64,000 nt of DNA, from the NCBI GenBank assembly GCA_012934845.2, contig WNNJ02001590.1:181992-245991 (forward strand), in the 5' to 3' direction. The translations under genes were made by a program, and so were the position numbers. Positions 46,375 to 58,640 of the stretch are shown here, in pieces; position 1 is the first letter of the stretch; the number at the start of each line of letters is the position of its first letter. The notes beneath the pieces were generated by a model that was not told the DNA's origin, ran no database searches, and saw only the letters and a list, made by a program, of their open reading frames with translations. This DNA is from Pomphorhynchus laevis (Eukaryota > Acanthocephala > Palaeacanthocephala > Echinorhynchida > Pomphorhynchidae).

Positions 46375-49300
46375 TGTATTAAAGTTTAATATTTTTAAAA
46401 AAGGATTTATTTTAAAGTACCAAATGCGTGTCGGCGCACGCTTATATGACCACAAAATAATAATAATCTAAATCAGGTGTTGAGAAGGTGGGAACGGAGG
46501 AAGTAATTGAATGTTTTAAAAAAGGGAGCGCCGCAGACGTCGAGAAAGAGCTGTTTCCAGGACCGAATATGGTAGTTGTTAGAGTAATTGGGAACGTGGA
46601 GTAAGATGGAATGACGAAAACGCAGCGATAGAGAGGTGGGGCGAGTGTCGTCTAATAAAGGAAGGTTGATGAACGATGGGAAGTGAAATTAAGTGAAAAG
46701 AAAAGTGACGAGAAAAAGCTGAGTTGGACGCGGATGTATATGGCGGGCCAGGCGATTTAGGCAAGATGTGTGGTCGAAGTGACGAAGACATAGGAGCACT
46801 CGACCGACGGAGTTGATGATGCGTTGTAGGGGTAGGATGATGTATTTTGGAGAATTGGCAAAACGGATGAGACAATAATCGATTTTAGGGAAGAGAATCG
46901 ATGAAATAATAGACATACAAGAACGGAAGTTAATAAGGTGCGGATACGGCGTATGTCGTATTGAGAGAGTTAGACGAGAGACCTTGTCACGGAAGAAGGG
47001 TTTAAGGGAAAGGTAATAAACGAAATGGAATCCTAAGAAAATAAGATTATGGACTATGGGGATGATTGATGAGGCAAACAAATACAGGGGGAGTATATGT
47101 GTTAGGTTGACGGCAGGATGTACATTAATTTGGACTTGTCGTCGTTTAGAACGAGATAGAGATAGGAGAGACATTTCTAGATAGAAGAAAAATAGTTACA
47201 GGCAGAAATGCCGTTATCGTGTATGCGATGGGCGGGTACATGATCAAAGATTAGTATGTCACTGGTGTATTGCATGACGTTAATGGAATTAGGTTTGAAA
47301 AAAGAAGAGAGATCGCCAAGCAGAATAGATAAAAGAAAAGCCGTAATCATAACGAAGGCGAGAAAGTAGGATGGAGTGGTCGACGATGTCGAAGGAGGAG
47401 AAGAGGTTGACGGAAATAAGAACACTATATAGAGCCTTGTCACGAGAAATTAGTAGGTCGTTGTAAACTTTCATGCATGCGATTTCTGTGGAGTGATTGG
47501 AGCGTAAAGCGGATTGAAAAGAAGGGTACAGTTTGGCTGATGATATAAATGTTTATCTGTATTGAGATGATGCGTTCTAAGGGCTTAGAAGGAGTAGTGA
47601 GAAGTGAAATTGGATGATAGCTATAAGGAAGGGAAGGCGCGAGCGATTGTTTCTGAAGGAGGGGACGAAATATGGCGGATTTTTATTGTGAAGGAAAGAT
47701 ACGAATGCGGATGGATGAGTTAAACAAGGTGGTAAGGAAAGGGGACATCGATGAGCATATGTATTTAAGTATTGGGGTAGGCAGGGGATCGGCAGCTGAG
47801 GTTATGTTGGACAAGACATGAGGACAGATTAGACTTCGGTAGGTGAGACAGGGATAAGATGAAAGAGTTATAGGAGAATTAGGCGAGGCTGAAACATCGG
47901 GATTGGATAGAGATAAGAGTGTGAGAGCAATGTTGATATTTTGGTCTGATTTAATGACGAATAATCATGAGGATTGATTTTGCAAGACGATGAGGAGCGA
48001 GCAAGGGTTGAGTTAAAAGTATGTCAGAGAGACTTAGAGCTTAGTGAAGTGATGATTTTATGCAGCCAGAAGGAGTTGCATTTGGTACGTAGTCGGTTTT
48101 GATGATACCCGCGAATATCAAGATAGGAATCATGGATAGAACGAGAGAGCGAGCGGATATCACGGCTTAGAGAGCGGTGATAAACTCGAAAATCATGACG
48201 GAATCGACGCTTTGAGAGTAGGCATAGGATGTCAAACCATGGGGAACGGTGCAAGCAACGGTATGAGTGAGGCTTGAAGATCAAGTGAAGATGGAAAGTG
48301 GATGTGCGTTCAGAGTCGAAAAGTAAGGGTAGATACTTAGGAGATGAAGATGTTATTGTTGGAGAACATATAGACGATTTTAGTACGGCAGTTCTTTTAG
48401 TTCACCAAGGACGACGTAGGATGGTAGGTGTGTTAGGCGGGGTGTAGTTGGAAGTTAGATCAAGAGTGACTAGAAAGTGATAGGATAGACCAGGATTTGA
48501 GATGGACAGGGAGGTGTAGGCAGAAAAACGATCGGGGACAGCGATGTGGCGAGTGCTCTGCCAATGATATGTGTAGGGGCAGTGGAGGAGAGTTTGTAGT
48601 CGAATCGGTGGATGCGGGGAAATCGAGGCGGATGTTGAAGTCGCTAAAAGCGAGTGAATGGATAATAAGACAAATAACAGTGGGGCAGCAAGTCTGCGAG
48701 TTCGTTAAAAATAAGGCTGTAGTTTCTGATAAACCAGGATGGTATACAATGCCGAGATCAAGAATGATCGGGCTAGAAGAACGACAAGTGGTAATTAAAT
48801 AGTGCAAGGACTTAAATGTCGAGTGATTTTGTGAAGATACGCGGTGTGACTGGCGAATGCGACAATGCCGCCATGATTAGAGAATTTAAAAGTGGATGAA
48901 CTTAGGGGATGGGCGGATTTGACTATTAAGAAATCGGCAGAGAGCAAATGGCGAATGTAGAGTTCGTCGAATCGGAGTGCCAGGATTTTTTGGGAGGCAG
49001 AAGAATGCGTCTCCGTGAAGAATGATCAGTGACGTGTGTAAGGTCACGATAGGACTGTTGGGAGTTGATGATATGAACGGAGTAGGTCCGACAGCGGGAT
49101 ACAAATAGAATATTTATAATATAGATGGTTGCAAGGGATGTGAGGAACTGTTATAAGTGGAAGTATAGTGGAGGTTGGTAGTTGTGATTTTGATTAGTGA
49201 ATGTAACGAGACAGGATGGACGGAATGGGGGTGTTGGGGAGTGCATATGGCATGTGATGAGGAAGTGCATATGACATGTGATTGGGAAGTGTATTTGATG

Positions 49301-49600
49301 ACAGAATCAGTGAGTAAAAAAATACATCGGAAACGACTGGTGTAGTTAGTATGGACGTGTGTGTTGTTGAAATGTCCTGAAGGGAGAAGTTGTGGATTAA
49401 TTAGTTGGCCTAAATCTACAGAGGAAGTCTTCGTCAGACTTGTCGCAGGCGATTGTAGTCCAGACGTTGCAGTCGTGTGTCGAGCATTGTACTTGTAGTT
49501 GAGTACAGTTAGTGTCCGTCGTAGCTGTCTTCGTAGCTGTCTTTGTATATGTCTTTGTCTTCGTAGCTGTCTTTGTAGTCTTGAGTTTTGTCATGGCTAT
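46375..49600 (-). mobile_element. L2-like LINE, longest copy (ORF1 zinc finger to 3' tail, decayed)
   Basis: Minus sense. Frame 49,594-49,397 has a Thr/Lys-rich stretch then a PHD-like CSTHDCNVWTTIACDKSDED and FLCRF, as in L2/CR1 ORF1 proteins. Next come endonuclease remnants (ILHGDAFFC; SDFNIRLDFP at about 48,650), the linker PWFDILCLLSKRRFRHDFRV (48,230), RT LISVNLFSSFDIVDHSILL (47,410), MQYTSDILIFDHVPAHRIH (47,260), LGFHFVYYLSLKPFFRDKV (47,030), ILFPKIDYCLIRFANSPKY (46,880). The tail matches the short copies at 32 and 44 kb (ATGCGTGTCGGCGCACGCTT inverted). Many frame shifts. Confidence 0.88.
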
Positions 49601-49618
49601 GATAATCTGAAAAATTTG

Positions 49619-49671
49619 TACTTTTCTGTCCTCGAGTCAAGTGAGCGGACAGAAGAAAAGTACAAATTTTA
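49619..49671. repeat. Snap-back inverted repeat
   Basis: AAAATTTGTACTTTTCTGTCC and its inverse (GGACAGAAGAAAAGTACAAATTTT, with a 3-nt difference) flank a 13-nt centre at the 5' edge of the L2-like LINE. Confidence 0.9.
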
Positions 49672-49968
49672 GTTGGAGCTAAATTTTATTTGAAGCTAAA
49701 TTATAAGTTAAATTCTCAATGATATTTGTAGTAAATATTAAATATCCCGTTTGTTAATCAGTGTTTTAATGCTATTTACTTTAAAAAATAAACTAAAATT
49801 TTCTAAGTAATTATTCACACGTTATTCAACCTTATCCTTAAGATTATATCTAATCATAAACAAACGACTGTAATCTCGTTTCCTCTAGGTATAAATTTCA
49901 GATATGTTTTCTGAAATTCAAAAACTTTATTTTTAATAGATTTCTCAGATATTTTGATGTAAAGAGAG
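49672..49968. other. TFIIS upstream flank
   Basis: AT-rich and without recognisable elements; presumably carries the promoter. Confidence 0.4.
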
Positions 49969-50961
49969 ATGGCATCTAGTAATGTTTCGAAACTGAGTAT
50001 CAAACAGCTTTCGGATGAAATCGAAGAGATGCTAACGATTAATAAACTTGATGAGAAGAGAGTCGCATCTATTTTAAACGAATTGAAAAGAAACAAAATT
50101 GCATTGTTCGATCTTCAACAAACGGGCATCGGGCGTAGTTTAAATAATCTACGAAAATTACTAACAAATGATAGTCAAATCACTCAATGTCGAAATATTT
50201 TAAAAGGATGGAAGAGACTTGTTGAGGCCAGTAAAAACGCCGCTACGCATCCTTCGACTACACCATCATCGGCATCAAAGCGGAAATCACGTGGAGATGA
50301 CAATGCCGATGGTTCAAACAACACTTCGTCACCGCCTGTAAAAAGATTATCGCAGTCGAGTAAAGAATCACCGAAAGAACAGGCAGAAAACAAAGGTAAT
50401 CAAGGAAGTCTCTCTGATCACTTGTTGGAAAAGCTTGGGTTGGGTTTAGAACGATGTAGTGAATCAGATCTTGCTGTTAGGCTTAAGTGTCGCGAAATGC
50501 TGACCAAAGCCTTGCATGTAGATATTGAAGGTGAATCCGATGTCATGGTGGATATAGCGATTAAAATAGAATCAACTATATATTCTGATATGAATATGAA
50601 TACTTCGTCTAAATATAGAAATCAGATTCGCAGTAGAGTGTACAATCTAAAGGATAGCAAAAATCCAACACTTCGAAGCCGGGTGTGTAATGGTGAAATT
50701 GATCCTTTGAGATTCGCAAGAATGACCGCTGATGAGCTAGCTAGTGATGAAATGAAGAAAGCCAGACAGCAGATGACAAAGGAGGCGATCGATGAACACC
50801 AGATGGCACTTTCTGGTGGTACAGTTACAGATTTAATAAAGTGCAGTAGATGCAAACAAAATCAGTGTACTTACAATCAAGTACAAACGAGGAGTGCAGA
50901 CGAACCAATGACTACATTTGTGTATTGCAACCTGTGTGGACACAGGTGGAAATTTGGATAA
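49969..50961 (+). CDS. TCEA1: Transcription elongation factor TFIIS
   Basis: TFIIS rescues backtracked RNA polymerase II in the nucleus by inserting a zinc ribbon into the polymerase pore and stimulating cleavage of the nascent RNA. The 330-residue single-exon product has all three domains. The N-terminal LW domain (about 8-82) ends NILKGWKRLVE. A Ser/Lys/Asn-rich linker (about 85-150) follows. The central Pol II-binding domain (about 155-260) contains SSKYRNQIRSRVYNLKDSKNP and LRFARMTADELASDEMK. The C-terminal zinc ribbon has Cys292, Cys295, Cys320 and Cys323 and the catalytic acidic pair Asp311-Glu312 in RSADEPMT. Length matches animal TFIIS (about 300-330). ATG 49,969 begins the domain sensibly, and AATAAA lies about 40 nt after the stop (51,001). 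Metazoan TFIIS genes usually have introns, so this may be a retrogene, but it is fully intact. I cannot tell TCEA1, TCEA2 and TCEA3 apart. Confidence 0.97.
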   Translation: MASSNVSKLSIKQLSDEIEEMLTINKLDEKRVASILNELKRNKIALFDLQQTGIGRSLNNLRKLLTNDSQITQCRNILKGWKRLVEASKNAATHPSTTPSSASKRKSRGDDNADGSNNTSSPPVKRLSQSSKESPKEQAENKGNQGSLSDHLLEKLGLGLERCSESDLAVRLKCREMLTKALHVDIEGESDVMVDIAIKIESTIYSDMNMNTSSKYRNQIRSRVYNLKDSKNPTLRSRVCNGEIDPLRFARMTADELASDEMKKARQQMTKEAIDEHQMALSGGTVTDLIKCSRCKQNQCTYNQVQTRSADEPMTTFVYCNLCGHRWKFG

Positions 50962-51637
50962 ATATCGGGTTTGTTTATGCATCATGTAAGTTTGCTTGAA
51001 AATAAAATTTTTATGTTTTTTGTTGAAAAATAATATTTTGTTTTTTTTTTCAAATAAAATAGCCACATAGCTAGATTGATAATAAAAAAGTAAAATATAA
51101 AATATATTTATTTGACATTGACTAGCTTTAGTTAAGTCCTCAAACAGGCACGTCATTATACGTAAAAACGGATAAAGTTATATTGATGAGAAGGGGATCC
51201 ATATAAAAACAAAAATTTCTAACGGGGCTCCAAACCATTCCTGAGAAATTTGTCATCGGTGTAATTTGGTAAAAAAATAATTTATAGGGAAAATTAATTT
51301 CGTATGAATAAATTGCAATTTAAACTAATTAAAGGTAAAGTAAGTAAATTAAAATTAAAACTAATCTACTATAAACACGGTAATGTTCAAGTGGACGCAT
51401 GTACTAATACATCTTATTATTTTTAAATTAAAAATTAATTATAGCGTTTTATTAAAACAACTAAAGAGAATATACGTCTTTAAATATTTAATAAAACAAA
51501 ATATTAAAACGTTTTCAATTTTTTAAAACAAAACACATTAATTTTAAGGATTAACATATTAATCCTTAAATTCAAATTAGTCATTTATTCATTCAAGATT
51601 ATTAATTTATAATAATTAAGAATTTTGATTAATTAAT
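50962..51637. other. TFIIS 3' flank, no further gene
   Basis: Poly(A) signal AATAAA at 51,001-51,006, then AT-rich DNA. Confidence 0.6.
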
Positions 51638-52350
51638 TAGATCAGCTAACTATGTCTACGTATTTTGTATTATTAATAAATTAAAAAATAATAATAAAAT
51701 TAAATAATAATTAAATCATAATAACTAATTATAAATAATTAATAATTGTTATATAACATATTATATAAATTAAAATTTATATAAAATATATTTATTTATA
51801 AAAATAAAATTTATTTTTCTATATAAATTTTATAAATTTATAAAAAATGTTAAGTATTTTGTATTGGCCCCATTGCTATCTAACATGGGGCCAAACATGT
51901 GCTAATGACTATTTCCTCTGATGAAATGTAATTATCTAGTGTATATTATTCTTATGTAAAGTATATTATTTATTATCCATCCATAAAAATTTCACGCTAA
52001 TGATTTTAAATTTATTCTTTATATTATTGTGTTGATTTATATATTTTACTATTTTCTGTTTGATGGTATTTTTATAGTAACCTAGTTTAAAATATGTATC
52101 TATTAAATTATTTAAATGATTTTGAAGAAAGCCAATATCATTACATATTGTTGCAATTCTTAAAATTTAATTATTTAATGTATTATATTTTATATTATAT
52201 GGTATGCATGAATGCTCATGGAAAAATGTTTCTTGTAAATTTAAATATGCCATCTTTACGATATAAATTAATAGTAGATTTAGTTAATGTTAATTTAATG
52301 TTCATATCTAGATATATACCTTCTTTATCAGTAATATGGTTTTCTTAAAA
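51638..52350 (-). mobile_element. PLE 3' region and RT C-terminal fragment
   Basis: Variant terminus (GATCAGCTAACTATGTCTACG), AT-rich tail, a damaged structured motif (51,860-51,925, GGCCCCATTGCTATC and GGGGCCAAACATG), then antisense RT end matching 3,885-4,290. Confidence 0.8.
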
Positions 52351-52369
52351 ATTGCAGGAGTTAAATACA

Positions 52370-52700
52370 GATATAGTTATATTAAAATTTAAAATAAAAA
52401 TCAATTTTTATGAATTAAAAGTAAATAATATACGATGTAGTCGAATAAGGATTCGAGGTCATCAGGTCTCGATCTGATGACCTCTAATCCATCAGGTTAT
52501 GCTATCAGGTCTCGACCCATATTCATCTCCTCAACAAAGCAAAGGGGCCAAATACGCGTGAACGACGTATTTCCTCTGATTAAAATTGACTATCTAGTGT
52601 ATAGTACAAAGTAAATATTTACGAAGTATATTATTAAAAATTTAAATTTCCCTTTTAAGAGTTTGAATTTTTTAAATATTTTGTTGATTTATATATTTTA
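52370..52700 (-). mobile_element. PLE 3' region with structured motif, copy 3
   Basis: GAATAAGGATTCGAGGTCAT then the motif to about 52,577, then antisense RT-end sequence, strongly eroded. Confidence 0.7.
52453..52577 (-). ncRNA. Structured RNA motif, copy 3
   Basis: The hairpin AAATACG...CGTATTT (about 52,550-52,572) replaces AAATACA...TGTATTT of copy 1, a compensatory A-T to G-C change. A local duplication has added an 11-bp GAGGTCATCAG hairpin at 52,455-52,484. The long stem is damaged. Confidence 0.45.
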
Positions 52701-52894
52701 TTATTTTCCATTTGATTTTATTTTTATAGTAATCTACTATAAATTATTAAAAAATATTTAAAGAATATTAAAAAGATTAAATTATTTTACTTAATGATGT
52801 TATGAATCTTATATTTTTAATTTACACCAAAATTAAAAATAAAGATAAATAATTATGAATAATAAAATTTATGTAAGATTTCTAGAAAAATCTT

Positions 52895-53060
52895 TCATTT
52901 ATTCACTGATAAATAAAAACGATGTATTAGAATAAGGATAAGAGATTATCATCAGAAGGAACTGCTATGCTATCAGGTTTAAAAAATGTTCAATCCCATT
53001 TGCTTTAATCTACTTTAAGGTATGCATCTATTAAATTATTTAAATAATTTTGAAGAAATG
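52895..53060 (-). mobile_element. PLE 3' fragment
   Basis: AACGATGTATTAGAATAAGG, GATTATCATCAGAAGGAACTG and CTATGCTATCAGGTTT, then a jump to antisense RT-end sequence (GGTATGCATCTATTAAATTA). Confidence 0.65.
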
Positions 53061-53300
53061 ATTCTAAATAATATAATCTCTTATTTATAATTAAATTATA
53101 AATAATTATTATTTGATAATAATTATTTATTTATTTTATGGTATTTTTATGGCATTTATCAATACCCTTATTTATCATACAACTAAATTACCATATCTTC
53201 ACCATTTGGAACACTTTTATTACACATCACAGATTGAAAATCTGTGATGTGTAATAAAACATCACTTAAATACATTATAAGTGATGTAAAATTAATTTTA
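53061..53300. other. AT-rich, with two small hairpins
   Basis: ACATCACAGATT/AATCTGTGATGT (53,225-53,251) and ACATCACTTA/TAAGTGATGT (53,259-53,288). Confidence 0.7.
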
Positions 53301-53309
53301 TGTACTTTC

Positions 53310-53768
53310 GTAAAAGAGTAGTCCGGTAATGTCAGTGATACAAGTTATTAGGAAGTTTATTCCCCATAAGAGTTTATGTAATCGAGAACCTGATACAGTT
53401 TTTGTATGCTCCGTCCTACAACAAGCTTTTGACCATTTTCGTTTTGATCCTAGTGCATTAAGTATAAATGATTACTGGTATGACAAATAGACTGCTTATT
53501 AAACATTCAAAGAATAGGCTTGGTGTTTTCCCGGAAATATTAGAATTGAATCAAATGTTAGCAACTCGCCCTCGCCTATTAATTGCGCTTATTGAACTCG
53601 CATAGGAACACTACGCTCTCTTTGGGATAATGTACATAAAGGATATCCGTACTTAATGATAGGAGTATTCATAAATTGTAAAAAAGAACCTGGCAAGCAC
53701 CTAATCTCTTTAATTCACGAAGATAACACATACGAGTTGCCCCGTTTTATTGAGGTCATTCTTTAATA
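53310..53768 (+). other. Coding-like but interrupted stretch of unknown origin
   Basis: Less AT-rich than its surroundings. One frame reads MSVIQVIRKFIPHKSLCNRE then CSVLQQAFDHFRFDPSAL. A second reads HSKNRLGVFPEILELNQM then RLLIALIELA. The first resumes with RIGTLRSLWDNVHKGYPYLM and NTYELPRFIEVIL. All look like real protein sequence but I recognise no family. Three segments separated by stops or shifts suggest a pseudogene or a mobile-element relic; splicing could explain part, although no good splice sites bracket the breaks. Confidence 0.35.
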
Positions 53769-53774
53769 CAGATT

Positions 53775-55835
53775 AATATATCAATGTAATTTATATTATT
53801 AATGTATAATGTATTTATAATGTATTCTGTAATTATTTAAATATATACTTTTAACTTATAAATTAGCGACATAAATGTAACCCTAATTAATATTATTAAA
53901 TCACAGTATATACGCTAATAGGAGAATCGGCAGGTGATGCGCTTAACGATATCTCAACAAATAAAAATTATTCTAATTCTCTGTTATTTAAACGCCGAAT
54001 GTTCTTATAAATATTTATTTTCGGTTAAAAATACTTATAATTTAGAAATTTATTAACGATCGTATAATTAAAAAATTAAAAAAAAAACTTAATTTAAAGT
54101 CTAATATCACGAGATAAGTGTATGTCTGAATTAAAATTTACAGTAACGATTTTTGATTGTATTTTATCTGAGTGATATTTAATATTGAATTATTTTTTAA
54201 TCTTGATGTTTAATGATACACGAATTGATAAGCTCGATTTCATAATGTAATTTAAATGCTTGATTGTCTTTTATTTCTAAAGATCAAAAAATGCCAGCCA
54301 ATTCATAAAACATATGTTAACATCCGATCAATAAAAAATTGTACAACACAAATTTAATAAAATAACTGACAAATACATATTTTATTTAAAATATAATTAT
54401 TCTTAATAATCAACAATGCATTTAATAAAGTTTAATTTATAAATAAAGATATTTATCATGAATATTTAGGCACTTATCAAGACTATATATCTACCCTCCT
54501 TAATATGAGGTCATAATTATTAATTAATTATAATGTTTCAAAACACAATAATCAGCTGCCGCTTTTCGGATAATGTTTAATTTAAATAATTTAAAAAACA
54601 ATCTGATTTAATTAATCGTTATTTTATTCGTCGCTTCAAAACCGATATGTCAAAATTCTTAAATTTAAAATATTTATTTCTTAATAAACGAAAAGTAGAA
54701 AAAATTGAATAAATACTAACATAAAACTTATATACGTAATAAAACTATAAGCAAACTATAAACAAATCGTTCATTAAAATCATATCAGTTAACTGAGTAC
54801 ATGTATTTTGTAGACAGGATTTGCAACCTTTCATGTTACAAGTAAAATATCTAAAAATGAAATAAATTTTATTAAGTTATTGTATTTCAATGCGCTACAT
54901 TGAAATACAATACAACAGTTTAGTTGACTCAGACTAAACGTACAAGAGACTGTTCATCAACATTTTACCGGGGCTACTCTGCTATAGGCGGTCGTAGGCT
55001 GAAACGAGATCTAAAAAGATCTATCACCTTCACTTCAAGCGCTACTAAAACGGACTTGTCTAAACGATTGCCGTGAAATCTTTTTGATTTCCAAAAGATC
55101 AATGAAAATCGATATTTAATATTTAATCGATATTTATCGAAATATAATTGATAAGAATATCAATCGATATTATTAAATATTATATTAAATATTACTATAT
55201 CTAGTCAATTGTGAAAGCATTTATCTACACATATCGAGTATCCTTCAGAATGATGCTAAAAGTCAATAAGTTCTGTTAGCAATCAAATATAGTAAATTGT
55301 CGTCTTACTATCAGATGTTTTAGACGAAACCCGATAGTCTGGAAGGATTATAGTTTATTTGATTTCTAAGCATCACTAGATTACATTAATTTGGTATTTT
55401 GTAGCAAGATCAATGAACACTAATGTATTTTTATATTTCGCTGGCTGCATCAATAAAGAAAAACAGAAATTGTTCATCAGAGTATTGCTTATCAGCCTAT
55501 TCGCCTTCACTCTACCATTTTCCATCATGGTAGAGTGAAGGCGAATTATATAAATGTTTAAATTAATAATCTCAAATATTTTTTTCACCTATTTAACTAA
55601 ATCGCGTTTATGCTGCGAATATTTTCTATTATACAATCTAATCAAAATCGCAGAAGTAGTGATTAATATTTATTTAATTTAATTTGATAATTAATATTTT
55701 AATATAATTTAATTAAATTTAAATTAAGTAAAAAAATTAATCGGTGATTAATATTAAAATATGACGACTATTGCGAGACAATAGGAAATATGATCCTCAA
55801 CGCCATTATCCCGATTGAACTCGGCACTCGATTGA
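53775..55835. other. AT-rich intergenic DNA with a PLE terminus and a snap-back
   Basis: A solo PLE-terminus-like CATATCAGTTAACTGAGTAC at 54,780. Hairpin GTATTTCAATG/CATTGAAATAC at 54,883-54,909. 54,940-55,060 is GC-richer but unassigned. Confidence 0.5.
55507..55555. repeat. Snap-back inverted repeat
   Basis: ATTCGCCTTCACTCTACCA and its exact inverse around a 9-10-nt centre. Confidence 0.95.
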
Positions 55836-55839
55836 ACTA

Positions 55840-58640
55840 AGAATGAAACAGTTGGCGCAACCATTACTAAACATTACTAAACAGTTATCATATTCAAGTA
55901 AATTGTCACGATTTAGAAGCCTTGATAGATATAGGCAGTACAGCAAATTTTATCGATATAATGTTGACTCTTTCCTAACCACTCGATATTCATATCATCA
56001 TATAGTTTTAATGGCCGCTAATAACAAGGTATCTATTATCACAAAGTATTGCCTTGTTGATCTTACAATTCAATTACGTAATTCAAGGAAGCAAAGTTAA
56101 TGTTCTTGCGACACCTATGCTGCGATGTAATATTGGGTCACTTATTTTTATCTACCTTCAAATCGACCACGCTATCTTTAAACTCTTACGAACTAAAATT
56201 ATCACTTGATCCACTAGGTGTTATTAAAATTTAAAAGCTAAGATTATTCAATTCACTATAATTTTCTTTGAAACCAATTGCGATTAAATCTTGTAGATAC
56301 AGCCGTTTGTATATTCAATTTATCAAAGCTGATGTTCAGAGATTGTTAATAGACGATATCCATAATATGCGATCCCCGTGTAGAGCGCAAGTTGCAGTCA
56401 CTGGTACATTCGGTAAAACGCGACTTGTAATCGATTATTCCATGATTATAAATCAAGTTACGGAATTAGACGCATATCCATTACCCAAAATTGACGTTAT
56501 AGTAGAATGTATTGAAACATCCAAATACTTAAGTAGAATCGATTTGATGTCCGCATACCTTTAGGTACCGATGAGAGAATCCGAAAATCATTTACTGCAT
56601 TTCGAAGCGAATAGTGCTTATACGAATTTAATCGAGTTCTGTTCGAACTAACGAATGCTCCATCAGCCTTTCAAATAATTATGATTAAATGATCAAGGAC
56701 GAAAATTTTAAAGGAATGCATGTCTATCTAGACGATCTCGTTATTTGCGGAATTGATTAAGGCGATCACGATGCAAATATCGAGAATTTTAAAGGCATTA
56801 TTCATAAATAAGGGCTTACATTAAACGAATCTAAATGCAAATGCGGCAACACTTCCAACATTTCAACACTTCTAGAAGTCTTATATTGAATGGTACAAGT
56901 CCGCCAAGATCCCGAACGAACACGATCCATAACAACATTTCAACCACCACATTACCTGGTATCTCTTAAGAAAATTCTTAAAATGTTTGCCAACTATTCA
57001 CGATGGATTGAAAAATTTTCCACAACAATTTAATCGCTTCTAAGTGCTACAGAATTTCCTTCAAGCCCAAATGCAATATCTGTTTTCAAGATTATGAAAT
57101 TACTTCATTTTCAAGAAAAAATGCAATCAGAGTGGTTCTCTCACAAGGACAACCTATCTCTTTTCTAGATTTCTAAGCAAGGTTTCACGTACGTATTCTT
57201 CGTTTGAAAAGTCATCGCTGGCGATTGTGGAGTGTTTAAAGTATTGGCGTCATTATCTTTTTAAACGAGCATTTCAATTAAGTATCGATCAGGCCAGTGT
57301 GGCATTTATTTTTAATAATAGAATTATGTAAAACACTTAATTTAATAAAAACGAAAAGATTATCAGATGGCGAATTGAATTGGTACCATATCTGTACGAA
57401 ATCCAGTATCGACCGTGAAAAACAAATACAGTGGCAGATGCTCTCTAACAGCAATAATGTGATGCTATTAACAAGAAAAGTTACATTAATGATGCTAAAT
57501 ATCTGCATCCCAATCTGTGTTATCCCGACATCACAAGTTTATACCATCTAATTCGCAACCGTTACTTACCATGTTCAATCGATGGTATACAAAAACTTAT
57601 TGAAGACTGTCATATTTGTTCACGTTTGAAGCCGCTGTTTTATAAGCTAAGTCACCATACTTTGATAAAAGCAACTCAACCTTTCGAAAGACATTCAATC
57701 GATTTTAAGCAGCCACTCCCGTCAACGACCAGAAATCGATAGATTTTTATAGTTCAACATGAACATTCCAGGTTTCCATTCGCCTTTCTTTGTCCGGATA
57801 TGACATCAAATACAGTTATCGTATGTCTTTAAAAATAGTTCTATATGTTTGATATTCCTTCAATAATTCATTGTGATAAGGGTCCAGTTTTTAATGCAAA
57901 AGACAGCGACTGTTTGATTCGTCTCGGAATATCACTAAGTAAAACATGTTCGTACAATCCGGCATGTAACGGACAAGTAGAGAAATATAATGGGATATTG
58001 TGGAGAGCAATTGAACTCGACTTGGCAAAACGAGATATACGAATTAACACGTGGGAATTTTCACTTCAGGCTGCACTTCATTCGATTCTCTCATTATTGT
58101 ACACATCGACTAACTGCACTAATCATGAACATTTCTTCAATTTTAGTCGCTGAACATGTACTGAAACGTCGATACCAAGTTGGCTGCTTACCCTAGGAAA
58201 AGTTATTTTCAAAGAATACTTTCGATCAAGTAAATACGATTCATTATCAAAATAGGTGAGCTCGTAAGATGCGATCATCATCGAGCATTCATTAGACATC
58301 AAAATGGACGTGAAGCGACTATCTTTGAAGCACCTCGCACCTTACGCGCCTGAAAAATCATACTTGGATATCGATCAAAACGAGCCTACGAAGGATATTG
58401 AGAGTCATCAAAGAGGTGGCACTCGACAATTGAACGATCAACATGTGTACGAACACCAAATCAATAAGGAAACGTTCTCCCTACATAATCCGATGTGGTT
58501 ACAGGAAGTAGCAATGCTGACGATAGCAATTCACAAGTTAGAAGTATAAAAGCAAACCAAATCGAACCTACGATTGCAAGGCAAAGTCAGCGTCTTCGAA
58601 AACCTCCCAGCTATCTCAAAGATCATATAGTGGCAGAATA
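55840..58640 (+). mobile_element. Fossil Ty3/Gypsy LTR retrotransposon, internal region
   Basis: Plus-strand protein traces occur in Ty3/Gypsy order: an aspartic-protease-like segment (about 55,910), reverse transcriptase (56,270-56,720), an RNase H-like region (about 57,000-57,450), then integrase (57,550-58,200) and a C-terminal tail to about 58,640. The order protease, RT, RNase H, integrase places it in Ty3/Gypsy rather than Copia. No pair of long terminal repeats can be recognised at its ends. It is clearly broken, with well over five interruptions, and looks old. Confidence 0.85.

Noticed and set aside
48497-48802. 101-codon plus-strand ORF
   Set aside because: Antisense shadow of the L2-like LINE endonuclease region.
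51860-51925. Intact fourth copy of the structured motif
   Set aside because: The long stem and hairpin no longer pair; it is a damaged copy.
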